NCBI RefSeq assembly: GCF_900111985.1
Contig: NZ_FOKI01000010.1
Span: forward strand, 62,001 to 126,000
DNA: 64,000 nt
Source of the DNA: Clostridium frigidicarnis
GTDB lineage: Bacteria > Bacillota > Clostridia > Clostridiales > Clostridiaceae
Direction of reading: 5' to 3'
Part shown: piece after piece, positions 55,978-64,000 of the stretch
Layout of the letters: every line of letters starts with the position of its first letter
Position numbering within the stretch: the first letter of the stretch is position 1
Translations under genes and position numbers: made by a program
Notes under the pieces: model-generated
Seen by the model: only the letters and a program-made list of their open reading frames with translations
Database searches by the model: none
Told to the model about the DNA's origin: nothing

Positions 55978-56014
55978 AAACAAGAAATTCAGCAATATGC
56001 TGAATTTCTTGTTT
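55978..56014 (-). terminator. Terminator of secA
   Basis: The long stem AAACAAGAAATTCAGCA / TGCTGAATTTCTTGTTT lies about 34 nt past the secA stop codon. Confidence 0.85.
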
Positions 56015-56047
56015 TAAATAATGTTACTTATAAATTTTTAGTATATT

Positions 56048-58555
56048 TTAAACGCCTCTTCCACAGCAGTTTTTATATTTCACTCCACTACCGCATGGAC
56101 ATAGATCATTTCTTCCAACTCTGTTTTCCTTTTTTATAGGTTCTCTTTTACGTCCACCTTCTTGAAAATTTGTAGCTGTTTCTTTAACTACTCTTTCTCT
56201 TTCAGGAGCTTTTTCTTTTTGAACATGCATTAAAAATTTAACAGTATCAAGTTTTATGTTTGATATCATTTCATCAAACATATTACTTCCTTCAAATTGA
56301 TATGCTTGAGTTGGATCTTGTTGTTTATAAGCTCTTAATCCTATACCTTGCTTTAAATGATCCATATTGTCTATATGGTCCATCCACTTTGTATCAACAA
56401 CTTTTAGAAGAATAACTCTTTCTATATCTCTCATCTGTTCTTCCCCAAAAGTCTTTTCCTTTTCTTCATATAATTTTAATGCTAAATCCTTATACTTATC
56501 AGTTATTTCTTCATCAGATGATTTTTCTAAGTCTTCAACTTTAATCATTCCATGGGGAACAAATAGTTCTTCCATGTACTTAACAAGTTTACTTAATTCA
56601 TCTTTAAATGTATCTTCTACTCCTGAAATATGATCTTTAACTGTTGATTGTATAACATCCTCTATCATCATAGAAACTTGTTCTTTTAAGTTTTTGCCTT
56701 CAAGAACTTCTGATCTTTGAGCATATATTATCTCTCTTTGCTTATTCATTACATCGTCATATCCAAGTAATGTTTTTCTTATATCAAAGTTATTTCCTTC
56801 AACCTTCTTTTGAGCACCTTCTATTGCCTTAGTAACCATTTTACTTTCTATGGCTTCTGTTTCTTCTAGCCCAAGCTTTTCTACTAGGTTTTGAAGTTTT
56901 TCAGATCCAAATATTCTCATAAGATCATCTTCTAAAGATAAATAGAATGATGATGCTCCTGGATCTCCTTGACGTCCTGAACGTCCTCTTAACTGATTAT
57001 CTATTCTTCTAGATTCATGTCTTTCCGTTCCAATTATCTTTAATCCACCAACTTCTGTGACACCGTCTCCAAGTTTTATATCAGTACCTCTACCAGCCAT
57101 ATTAGTTGCTATAGTAACCGTACCTTTTTCCCCTGCATGAGTTACTATTTCTGCTTCTTGCTCATGATATTTAGCATTTAATACTTGATGTGGCACCTTT
57201 CTCTTCTTTAAAAGAGTAGATAGATGTTCTGACTTTTCTATAGATATAGTACCAACAAGAACTGGTTGACCCTTTTTATAACATTCTTCTACATCATCTA
57301 TTATAGCCATATTTTTTCCATTCTCTGTTTTATAAACCAAATCTGGAAAATCTGTTCTTGCTATTGGTCTATGAGTAGGTATAACTATAACATCTAATCC
57401 ATATATCTCTCTGAATTCGACTTCTTCTGTTAAAGCAGTACCTGTCATACCTGAAAGCTTATCGTACATTCTAAAGTAATTTTGGAATGTTATAGTTGCA
57501 AGAGTCTTAGATTCTTTTTCAACCTTAACGCCTTCTTTTGCTTCTATAGCTTGATGTAATCCATCTGAATATCTTCTTCCTTCCATTATTCTTCCTGTAA
57601 ATTCATCAACTATAACAACTTCTCCATTTTTTACAACATAGTCCTTATCAATTTTCATATGATAATTAGCTTTTAATGCTTGAGTAACATGATGTTGAAT
57701 TTCCATATGCTCTGCATCAGCATAATTTTCTAAATGAAAATATTTCTCTGCTTTTTTAATACCTTCTTCTGTTAACATAACAGATTTTGCTTTTTCATCT
57801 ATTGTAAAATCTTCTTCTGTCTTGAGAGTCTTCACAAAATAATCTGCTACTTTATAAAATTCTGTTGATTTATCCCCTTCACCTGAAATTATAAGAGGAG
57901 TTCTAGCTTCATCTACAAGAATTGAGTCTACTTCATCTACTATGGCAAAATTTAATTTTCTTTGAACTCTTTCTTCCTTGTATATAACCATGTTATCTCT
58001 TAAATAATCGAATCCAAACTCATTGTTTGTTCCATAAGTTATATCTGAATTATAAGCTTGACGTCTTTCCTCATTGTTTAGTTCGTGTACTACGACCCCA
58101 GTTTTTAGTCCTAAGAACTCATATAATTTTCCCATCCACTCTTTATCTCTTTTAGCTAGATAATCATTGACTGTAACTATATGAACTCCTTTTTGTGATA
58201 ATGCATTTAAATATGCTGGTAATGTAGCAACTAATGTTTTACCTTCACCTGTTTTCATTTCTGAAATTCTACCTTGGTGTAAGACTATACCTCCTATCAA
58301 TTGCTCTCTATAATGAGTTAATCCTAATACTCTAGTCGAACCCTCTCTAACCACTGCAAAAGCTTCTGGTAGTATATCATCTAAGGATTCTCCATTTTCA
58401 ACTCTTTTCTTGAATTCTTCAGTTTTTCCTCTTAACTCTTCATCACTTAATTTTTGCATTTCTGCTGATAAAGAATCGATTTTATCTACTATAGGTAATA
58501 TCCTTTTTACCTCTCTGTCGCTATATGTTCCAAATACCTTTTCTAAAAATCCCAT
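56048..58555 (-). CDS. secA: SecA, preprotein translocase motor ATPase
   Basis: This 835-aa protein has [18 protein letters not shown] (Walker A, about 99-116), [20 protein letters not shown] (Walker B/DEAD), the preprotein cross-linking domain, [12 protein letters not shown] (motif VI) and the C-terminal zinc-binding SEC-C motif [18 protein letters not shown]. It pushes unfolded preproteins through SecYEG. The length and domains are complete. It lies downstream of hpf, a common Firmicutes order (hpf-secA-prfB). Confidence 0.98.
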   Translation of the reverse strand: MGFLEKVFGTYSDREVKRILPIVDKIDSLSAEMQKLSDEELRGKTEEFKKRVENGESLDDILPEAFAVVREGSTRVLGLTHYREQLIGGIVLHQGRISEMKTGEGKTLVATLPAYLNALSQKGVHIVTVNDYLAKRDKEWMGKLYEFLGLKTGVVVHELNNEERRQAYNSDITYGTNNEFGFDYLRDNMVIYKEERVQRKLNFAIVDEVDSILVDEARTPLIISGEGDKSTEFYKVADYFVKTLKTEEDFTIDEKAKSVMLTEEGIKKAEKYFHLENYADAEHMEIQHHVTQALKANYHMKIDKDYVVKNGEVVIVDEFTGRIMEGRRYSDGLHQAIEAKEGVKVEKESKTLATITFQNYFRMYDKLSGMTGTALTEEVEFREIYGLDVIVIPTHRPIARTDFPDLVYKTENGKNMAIIDDVEECYKKGQPVLVGTISIEKSEHLSTLLKKRKVPHQVLNAKYHEQEAEIVTHAGEKGTVTIATNMAGRGTDIKLGDGVTEVGGLKIIGTERHESRRIDNQLRGRSGRQGDPGASSFYLSLEDDLMRIFGSEKLQNLVEKLGLEETEAIESKMVTKAIEGAQKKVEGNNFDIRKTLLGYDDVMNKQREIIYAQRSEVLEGKNLKEQVSMMIEDVIQSTVKDHISGVEDTFKDELSKLVKYMEELFVPHGMIKVEDLEKSSDEEITDKYKDLALKLYEEKEKTFGEEQMRDIERVILLKVVDTKWMDHIDNMDHLKQGIGLRAYKQQDPTQAYQFEGSNMFDEMISNIKLDTVKFLMHVQKEKAPERERVVKETATNFQEGGRKREPIKKENRVGRNDLCPCGSGVKYKNCCGRGV

Positions 58556-58639
58556 ATATTCATCCTCACACTTCTATGTTATTAATAAATTATAACATTT
58601 TAATAGCCTTTATTTCAATATTCTTACCATATATAAGAA

Positions 58640-58675
58640 AAAAAATCAAAAAGAGCCTACTAAATGTAAGCTCTA
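58640..58675 (-). terminator. Terminator of hpf
   Basis: The stem AGAGC-TTAC / GTAG-GCTCT (minus-strand reading) is followed by TTTTTGATTTTTTTTC, about 14 nt past the hpf stop. Confidence 0.75.
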
Positions 58676-58687
58676 GCATTCTTTTTC

Positions 58688-59215
58688 TTAAATTTCTGGT
58701 TCAATCAATCCATAATTTCCATCTTTTCTCTTATATAAAACATTAACTTCTCCATCATCAGAATTCTCATAAACAAAAAAATTATGTCCTAAAAGTTCCA
58801 TTTGCAATATGGCCTCATCTGTAGACATTGGCTTTATTGAAAATCTTTTGGTCTTCACTATTTTTGCCTCATCACTATCTTCATCATCATAATCAGGTAT
58901 AAATTGGAATTTTAAAGAATCTCCACTATTCCTTTTTTGAAGTTTAGTTTTTTGCTTTCTAATTTGTCCTTCTAATTTATCTATAACTAAGTCTATTGAA
59001 GTATACATATCTTCATTAACTTCTTCGCCTCTTAATATAATTCCATTGAACGGTATAGTAATTTCTACTATTTGTCTATTTTTTTGGACACTTAATGTAA
59101 CAGTAGCATTTACACTAGGGTTGAAATATTTATCTAATTTTGATAACTTTTTATCTACTGCCTCTCTTAATCCTTCAGTTAAATCAATATTTTTCGCAAC
59201 TACTCTTGTTTTCAT
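58688..59215 (-). CDS. hpf: Long-form ribosome hibernation-promoting factor
   Basis: This 175-aa protein has the HPF/RaiA domain (about 1-100, VVAKNIDLTEGLREAVDKKLSKL) joined by an acidic linker to the C-terminal dimerisation domain (about 118-175, IVKTKRFSIKPMSTDEAILQMELLGHNFFVY). It dimerises 70S ribosomes into inactive 100S particles in stationary phase. RBS AAAGGGG precedes the ATG. The raiA structured RNA lies upstream on the same strand. Confidence 0.96.
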   Translation of the reverse strand: MKTRVVAKNIDLTEGLREAVDKKLSKLDKYFNPSVNATVTLSVQKNRQIVEITIPFNGIILRGEEVNEDMYTSIDLVIDKLEGQIRKQKTKLQKRNSGDSLKFQFIPDYDDEDSDEAKIVKTKRFSIKPMSTDEAILQMELLGHNFFVYENSDDGEVNVLYKRKDGNYGLIEPEI

Positions 59216-59446
59216 AAAATCCAGCCCCTTTCAATTATGTTAATACTGTATTTAGTATTGTCTTCTTTTGTTATTTTTATTTTAAGTTAATACTGGAAAT
59301 TATGCAAAAATCAAATAACCTTATATAGAATACTGTTACCTATTTATGCCCTATTAAGTATATTTATCTTTATTTTTTGTATTATTCAGATAATTTTCTA
59401 TATTTGAACTTTACATATTTTTATGTTAATATTATAATGTGAGTAA

Positions 59447-59478
59447 AAAAAGCTTTGGAAAATCCAAAGCTTTTATTT
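59447..59478 (-). terminator. Terminator of the raiA RNA
   Basis: The stem AAAAGCTTTGGA / TCCAAAGCTTTTTT ends in T7 on the minus strand, about 15 nt after the closing P1 stem of the RNA. It implies that the RNA is made as a separate transcript from hpf. Confidence 0.85.
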
Positions 59479-59491
59479 TTATGTTTATTAT

Positions 59492-59697
59492 GTAAAGCTA
59501 GTTGACCTGGTCTTTGACCCCACACTCGCCTGCTGGAGCTTTTGCTACCCAGAATCAACCTCTCACTACTAACCCTCTCACTTTTGTGGCAGGACTCACC
59601 TCTAAGCCGCACCATGATCATTAAACCTTTTGTTTAACTTACGTGGATCGTTTTGCCTGCGACTGGCATCGACTTTCAACCACAAACCTAGCTTTAC
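59492..59697 (-). ncRNA. raiA-motif structured RNA
   Basis: This ~206-nt GC-richer island lies upstream of hpf (raiA), the diagnostic position for the raiA motif of Firmicutes. The ends pair perfectly (GTAAAGCTAG with CTAGCTTTAC). The interior carries highly ordered, non-coding sequence such as GTCGATGCCAGTCGCAGGC, ACGATCCACGTAAG and GGTGCGGCTTAGAGGTGAG. A terminator follows. The raiA RNA is an abundant clostridial sRNA of poorly known function. Identification rests on position, size and folding; a covariance-model search would confirm it. Confidence 0.82.
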
Positions 59698-59704
59698 ATT
59701 AATA

Positions 59705-60379
59705 TTATATACTAGATTTCATTCCAGTCAAGACTTTTATTAAAATATTTTTATCACCTTTAACAATACTTACACATTCATTCAGTGTACTACCTGTTGT
59801 AATAACATCATCAATAATGAGTATTTTTGAATTTTCTAAGTTTATATTTGTCGATTTAATTGAAATTGACCCTTTTATATTTTTTTCTCTATCATATTTA
59901 TTTAGTGTTTTTTGGTTTCTAATATTCTTATTAAAAAATAATACATCCAAAACTTTTCTATCAAAATGTGCTCCTATAGTTTTAGATAACATTAAACTTT
60001 GATTAAATCCTCTTGTTTTGTAACTATCAGCTTTAATAGGTGCAGGTATTATATAATCAAACTCTATATTATTTTCCTTTATACATTCAATCATTAAACT
60101 TGCTATAACTTCTCCACATTGGAAATTTTTTTTGTATTTAAAATTTAAGAGTAATTCTTTAGCTTCTGAAGTATAGTATAATGCACTAAATATATAAAAT
60201 TTATTCTTATACCATATTGGATTTTCATTATTCCTTTTTAGCTTTTTCATACATGGTAAACACAAGTTTTTATCATCTATCTCATTACCACACAATACAC
60301 ATCTATGCTCATCATCATATATAAATGTTATTAAACATTGTTTTATATAATCTAAATACTTAGTAAACCTTTTTCCCAT
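59705..60379 (-). CDS. comFC: ComFC-like phosphoribosyltransferase-family competence protein
   Basis: This 224-aa protein has an N-terminal zinc-finger (CVLCGNEIDDKNLCLPC at about 28-44). The PRTase domain follows, with the PAPIKADSYKTRGFNQSLML segment (split at about 110-130) and the PRPP loop ILIIDDVITTGSTLNE (about 190-205). ComF proteins act with ComFA in ssDNA handling during transformation. It overlaps the upstream comFA-like gene by 28 nt, so the two are coupled. Confidence 0.92.
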   Translation of the reverse strand: MGKRFTKYLDYIKQCLITFIYDDEHRCVLCGNEIDDKNLCLPCMKKLKRNNENPIWYKNKFYIFSALYYTSEAKELLLNFKYKKNFQCGEVIASLMIECIKENNIEFDYIIPAPIKADSYKTRGFNQSLMLSKTIGAHFDRKVLDVLFFNKNIRNQKTLNKYDREKNIKGSISIKSTNINLENSKILIIDDVITTGSTLNECVSIVKGDKNILIKVLTGMKSSI

Positions 60380-61371
60380 GCCAACTTATTAAAAGTTCTC
60401 GTTATATCTTTAGCCTTTTCCATATTATAAGTAATTGTGTTTGATAAAAATATAACTTCACTACCTTTAACGCCTTTTGTCATGACTGCCTTTCCACATA
60501 TAAAAATCAATTTTTTATAATCTAAAGTAACGTGATCTGCAAAATAAACAACTATATTTAAGTCATTTATATCTTTAGGTATATTATGCATACTATTTGT
60601 TATAGCTATAGTACAAATATCTTTTATTTTAAATCGATTTAGCAGTTTTTTCTTATCTTCCTCAATATCTATAACTAAGCTACTTATAGTATCATCTAAA
60701 GCTTTCAAATATTCAAACACCCAAGATTTTTTTTCCTTGTCCGGAATGTATATAACTACATTTTTATTTGATTTAGCAAACCAAGTTAAGTACTCATACA
60801 TAACATAAGGAATATCTTTATTTATATCGATTCTTGTATTTATTATTCTAGGTTCAACAAAAGGAGTATTTTTAATTTTTATTGGATATTCGATTATATC
60901 TCCATAGTCTAAAACCTCTTCTATTGAATAAACTACATATTTCAAGGATTTTTTTGAATATATTGCTGCCCTTATATCCTCAGTTGTATATTCAGAATAT
61001 GAACTTATATCATCATATATTATCAAATCAAATTCATCTTCAATATACTTAGAATTTTCATGATTACAAAAAACTAATTTTTTTTGGTTATCATTTTTAC
61101 TTTTGTTCCTAAAATAGTAATATTCTCTAAAACTAGTTTTCTTTTTTATTTCCTTTAAAAATTTTATACTTTCTTCATCCTCATTGGTTATATATAAAAC
61201 TTTACCTTTCTTATAAACTACACTTAATACACTCTCTAAAAATATACTACAATTGTTATAAGGTGCTGATATTACATTTAATGCATGTAATTTATTGTAG
61301 TTATTACACCATCTATATATTTCTTCATTTACTGAATCTGTATTATCTAAAATATTATTAAGCAAGGACAT
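60352..61371 (-). CDS. Degenerate ComFA-like helicase
   Basis: This 339-aa protein lies exactly where comFA belongs, between recD2 and comFC, and keeps the ComFA outline. However, the ATPase motifs are lost. The P-loop region reads VISAPYNNCSIF (33-44) with no GKT. The DEAD region is FDLIIYDDIS (114-123), and the motif VI region LIFICGKAVMTKGVKGSEVIFL (288-309) lacks the Q-xx-GR-x-GR arginines. The N-terminal zinc-finger is absent too. The ORF is intact and shares coupled translation with comFC. It may keep a structural role in DNA uptake or recombination. Confidence 0.72.
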   Translation of the reverse strand: MSLLNNILDNTDSVNEEIYRWCNNYNKLHALNVISAPYNNCSIFLESVLSVVYKKGKVLYITNEDEESIKFLKEIKKKTSFREYYYFRNKSKNDNQKKLVFCNHENSKYIEDEFDLIIYDDISSYSEYTTEDIRAAIYSKKSLKYVVYSIEEVLDYGDIIEYPIKIKNTPFVEPRIINTRIDINKDIPYVMYEYLTWFAKSNKNVVIYIPDKEKKSWVFEYLKALDDTISSLVIDIEEDKKKLLNRFKIKDICTIAITNSMHNIPKDINDLNIVVYFADHVTLDYKKLIFICGKAVMTKGVKGSEVIFLSNTITYNMEKAKDITRTFNKLAWEKGLLSI

Positions 61372-61389
61372 TTTATCCCCCTTTTCTTA

Positions 61390-63621
61390 CTAACTATGAA
61401 ATACATCATTATCAAATATATCTTTTATTCTATAATCTAATGATGAATACCTATCAAATCCTCTATCATTATCAACCATAAACTTTAGAGCCTTTACTGA
61501 GCCTGATAAAACAACTAATTGCTTTGCTCTAGTTATAGCTGTATATAAAAGATTTCTATTCATTAACAACGGTGGTCCCATAAAAGAAGGTATTATTATA
61601 ACTGGAAACTCACTTCCTTGACTTTTATGTATAGTAATTGCATAAGCTAATTCTAACTCATCTAAATATATATTGTCATATACAACCTTTCTTTCATCGT
61701 CAAAAATTACTGTTAATGTATTATTTTCATTATTGATGTCCTTAATGAATCCCATATCTCCATTAAATACACCCATTCCTGAATCATCGCCATCTCCTAG
61801 TACTCTGGTCCATTTTAAAGAATAATTATTTTTTGTTTGCATTACTTTATCACCAGTTCTAAATATCATATTCCTATATTCTTTCTCTTTTTTATTACTA
61901 GATTTAGGATTAAGTACTTCTTGTAATTTAATGTTTAAATTTTCAACTCCTAAAATCCCCTTTTTCATAGGAGATAAGATTTGTATATGCTTTAATTTGT
62001 CCCATTGATCATTAAAATTAGGTAACCTTTTATTTACAAGTTCTATTATTGTGTTTAAGTTTTTTTCTGGATTTTCTTCATTCATGAAAAAAAAGTCTTT
62101 TTCCTTTTTATTCAATATAGGCATTTCTCCACTATTAATTTTATGAGCATTAACTACTATAAGGCTTTCCTCTGCCTGCCTAAATATTTCTTTTAATCTA
62201 ATAACATTTATACATTGACATTCTATCAAGTCTCTAAGTACATTTCCTGGTCCTACTGATGGTAACTGATCTACGTCTCCTACTATAATAAATCTTGTTC
62301 CTAAGGGTACAGCTTTTAACAGATTTGACATTAAAGATATATCTATCATGGAAGCTTCATCTATTATAAGCACATCACATTGAAGTGGAGAATTTTCATC
62401 TTTAGAAAACATTTTCTTTTCTTCCCCTTCTTCAACTCCCATTTCTAATAATCTATGAATAGTTTTAGCCTCTCTTCCTGTAGATTCTGACATTCTTTTT
62501 GCAGCTCTTCCAGTAGGCGCTCCCATAATAACCTTCAAGCCCAATTTTTCAAATATACCTAAAATACAATTTATTATAGTTGTCTTACCTGTACCGGGAC
62601 CTCCTGTTATTATTTCTACACCATTTTCTATAGATCCCTTTATTGCTTCTTTCTGAGACTCAGCAAAACTTATTTCCATTTGTTTTTCAAAATCTTTAAT
62701 TTCCATGTCTATGTTTATATCAATTTTATCATATGTATAGTCACACAATGATACAATTTGTTTAGTTACTCCAAGCTCACAATAATAATAGTACGTTGTA
62801 AATACACAATTTGTACCTCTTATTTTTTCAATTTTTATTTTATTTTCTACTACTGCATCATATAAATTTTTTTCTATTATATCTTTAGAAACCACTAAAA
62901 CCTTAGATGCTTCTTTTATAAGCTTATCCTCTGGCATATATGTGTTTCCCAATGCAGCAAATTCATTTACTACATGTTTTATTCCACTTTGAATTCTAAA
63001 ATGAGATTCAGCCTCAAATCCAAGACTTCTAGCTATCTTATCTGCTGATTTAAACCCCATACCTGATATTTCTTCACTTAATATATATGGATTTTCTTTT
63101 ACTACAGATATAGCTCCACTTCCAAATCTTTTATATATCTTTATACACTGATTTGTTGTAACTCCATAACTCTGTAAAAAAATCATTATATTCCTTAATT
63201 CTGTTTGCTTAAGATATGATTCACATATGATTTCAAACTTTTTTTCACCTATACCATCTATTTCCCTTAATCGCTCTATATCATTATCTAATATTTCTAA
63301 TGTATCTTCTCCAAATCTTCCAACTATTTTTTTTGCCGTAACTGGTCCAATTCCCAAAATTATCCCAGATGAAAGATATTTTTCTATACCACTTATTGTG
63401 TTAGGTAATATTTCTTCACACTCTTTAACGGAGAACTGCTTTCCAAATTTATGATGTATATCCCATATTCCTTTTAGTTTCACATTTTGTCCTTCTACAA
63501 GATATGGTATTGTTCCAACTATTGTTATAATTTCTTTATTACTTTTAATTTTTGAAACAGTATAACCATTATCATCATTCTTAAAGACTATTTCTTCTAT
63601 AACACCTTGAATTTCCTCCAT
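61390..63621 (-). CDS. recD2: RecD2 family SF1B DNA helicase
   Basis: This ~743-aa helicase acts without RecBC. It has the N-terminal OB-like domain (IQGVIEEIVFKNDDNGYTV), tandem HhH (SSGIILGIGPVTAKKIVGRFG; LREIDGIGEKKFEII), Walker A TGGPGTGKTTI (about 346-356), Q-motif APTGRAAKRM, Walker B VLIIDEASMID, GDVDQLPSVGPG and motif VI AYAITIHKSQGSEFP. The start is set at the ATG at 63621, 5 nt after GGAGAG; the frame extends to 63636 without an RBS. It is 18 nt upstream of the comFA-like gene and probably cotranscribed with it. Confidence 0.95.
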   Translation of the reverse strand: MEEIQGVIEEIVFKNDDNGYTVSKIKSNKEIITIVGTIPYLVEGQNVKLKGIWDIHHKFGKQFSVKECEEILPNTISGIEKYLSSGIILGIGPVTAKKIVGRFGEDTLEILDNDIERLREIDGIGEKKFEIICESYLKQTELRNIMIFLQSYGVTTNQCIKIYKRFGSGAISVVKENPYILSEEISGMGFKSADKIARSLGFEAESHFRIQSGIKHVVNEFAALGNTYMPEDKLIKEASKVLVVSKDIIEKNLYDAVVENKIKIEKIRGTNCVFTTYYYYCELGVTKQIVSLCDYTYDKIDINIDMEIKDFEKQMEISFAESQKEAIKGSIENGVEIITGGPGTGKTTIINCILGIFEKLGLKVIMGAPTGRAAKRMSESTGREAKTIHRLLEMGVEEGEEKKMFSKDENSPLQCDVLIIDEASMIDISLMSNLLKAVPLGTRFIIVGDVDQLPSVGPGNVLRDLIECQCINVIRLKEIFRQAEESLIVVNAHKINSGEMPILNKKEKDFFFMNEENPEKNLNTIIELVNKRLPNFNDQWDKLKHIQILSPMKKGILGVENLNIKLQEVLNPKSSNKKEKEYRNMIFRTGDKVMQTKNNYSLKWTRVLGDGDDSGMGVFNGDMGFIKDINNENNTLTVIFDDERKVVYDNIYLDELELAYAITIHKSQGSEFPVIIIPSFMGPPLLMNRNLLYTAITRAKQLVVLSGSVKALKFMVDNDRGFDRYSSLDYRIKDIFDNDVFHS

Positions 63622-63824
63622 ATAATCTCTCCGCATCTTACATTATTTTTACTTTGATTATATCATAAATTGTAAAACATATGCCTTAATTATGTCCTTA
63701 TATATTATATTTTAACCTAATTACTAATTATATAATTTACAAATCAATTGAAATATGTTTTAATTTGAATAAAATTCACTTAAACTATATGTATATTAAG
63801 TAAAAACATAATTGAGGTGATTAT

Positions 63825-64000
63825 ATGTTAATTAAAAATTGCAATATAATATTTAAAGACAAAATAGAATGTGGCAATATTCTAATAGAAAATGGTAAAA
63901 TTAAGTCTTTAAATCCAGATATGATTGACCATTCTGAAACAATAGATGGATCAAATCTTTACCTTTCACCTGGATTTATAGATGTTCATATTCACGGAGC
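63825..64000 (+). CDS. nagA: N-acetylglucosamine-6-phosphate deacetylase, 5' part
   Basis: Only the first 58 codons lie in the window. The reading frame starts at an ATG after GAGGTGATTAT and includes the amidohydrolase entry motif LSPGFIDVHIHG (about residues 47-58), with the HxH metal pair. The preceding N-terminal strands (IENGKIKSLNP) are typical. It is divergent from recD2. Confidence 0.88.
   Translation, partial: MLIKNCNIIFKDKIECGNILIENGKIKSLNPDMIDHSETIDGSNLYLSPGFIDVHIHG

Noticed and set aside
59421-59621. 66-aa minus-strand ORF between hpf and comFC
   Set aside because: It runs through the terminator and the raiA structured RNA, has a composition unlike real proteins here (Arg/Ser-rich) and lacks a proper RBS. 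It is a shadow of the RNA.
1-64000. CRISPR array, IS transposase, prophage or rRNA
   Set aside because: No regularly spaced direct repeats, transposase-like ORFs, phage structural genes or rRNA sequences are visible. The repeats found are dispersed single elements.

Overview
The window is very AT-rich, with terse intergenic spacers, strong AGGAGG-type ribosome binding sites, an alpha/beta-type spore protein and an anaerobic (cbi) cobalamin pathway. Together these point to the chromosome of an anaerobic, spore-forming Clostridium (sensu stricto). The species cannot be fixed from the sequence alone.

Layout. 1-8.4 kb: accessory or fast-evolving genes. These are a LexA-type S24 peptidase fused to a decayed helicase domain, a decayed melibiase-like protein, a one-piece GmrSD-type (DUF262/DUF1524) restriction protein, bioY under a perfect BirA operator, and a membrane-embedded MutS homologue. 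8.4-12.8 kb: a YhaN/YhaO (SbcC/SbcD-like) pair and a spore SASP gene. 13-18.7 kb: a four-gene exopolysaccharide operon (four-TM degenerate GGDEF protein, DUF2334 protein, GT2 synthase, BcsB-like protein). The GGDEF protein has lost its catalytic signature but keeps a correctly spaced RxxD I-site, so it looks like a c-di-GMP receptor. 18.9-21.1 kb: a polysaccharide deacetylase, glpF and tRNA-Trp.

21.2-43.4 kb: a very large cobalamin block, all on the minus strand. A consensus promoter, a B12 riboswitch and an intrinsic terminator lead into cobT-sirC-hemC-cobA/hemD-hemB-cobC-cobU-cobS-cbiK-cbiP-cbiB-cobD-cbiA-cbiC-cbiD-cbiE-cbiT-cbiL-cbiF-cbiG-cbiH-cbiJ, then cbiMNQ after a 207-nt gap. It runs from aminolevulinate to the complete nucleotide loop plus cobalt uptake. 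Missing here are hemA/hemL, a corrinoid adenosyltransferase, lower-ligand synthesis and the cbiO ATPase.

43.4-49.9 kb: a metallo-beta-lactamase-fold enzyme, a soluble chemoreceptor-like protein, an unlisted 47-aa Cys-rich membrane peptide, a second and divergent tRNA-Trp, a CBS/ACT protein, a ZnuA-like protein without metal ligands and a tandem HD-GYP protein. 50-52.5 kb: tsaE-tsaB-rimI and FMN-riboswitch-controlled ribU. 52.6-63.6 kb: housekeeping genes tex, prfB (with programmed +1 frameshift), secA, hpf, the raiA structured RNA, comFC, a degenerate comFA and recD2. The window ends inside nagA.

Three families of short intergenic repeats are scattered through the window. Copies of two of them supply the stop codons of neighbouring genes. 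A recurring theme is protein families whose catalytic or ligand residues have decayed while the ORF stays intact: helicase-S24, melibiase-like, GGDEF, ZnuA-like and ComFA-like.
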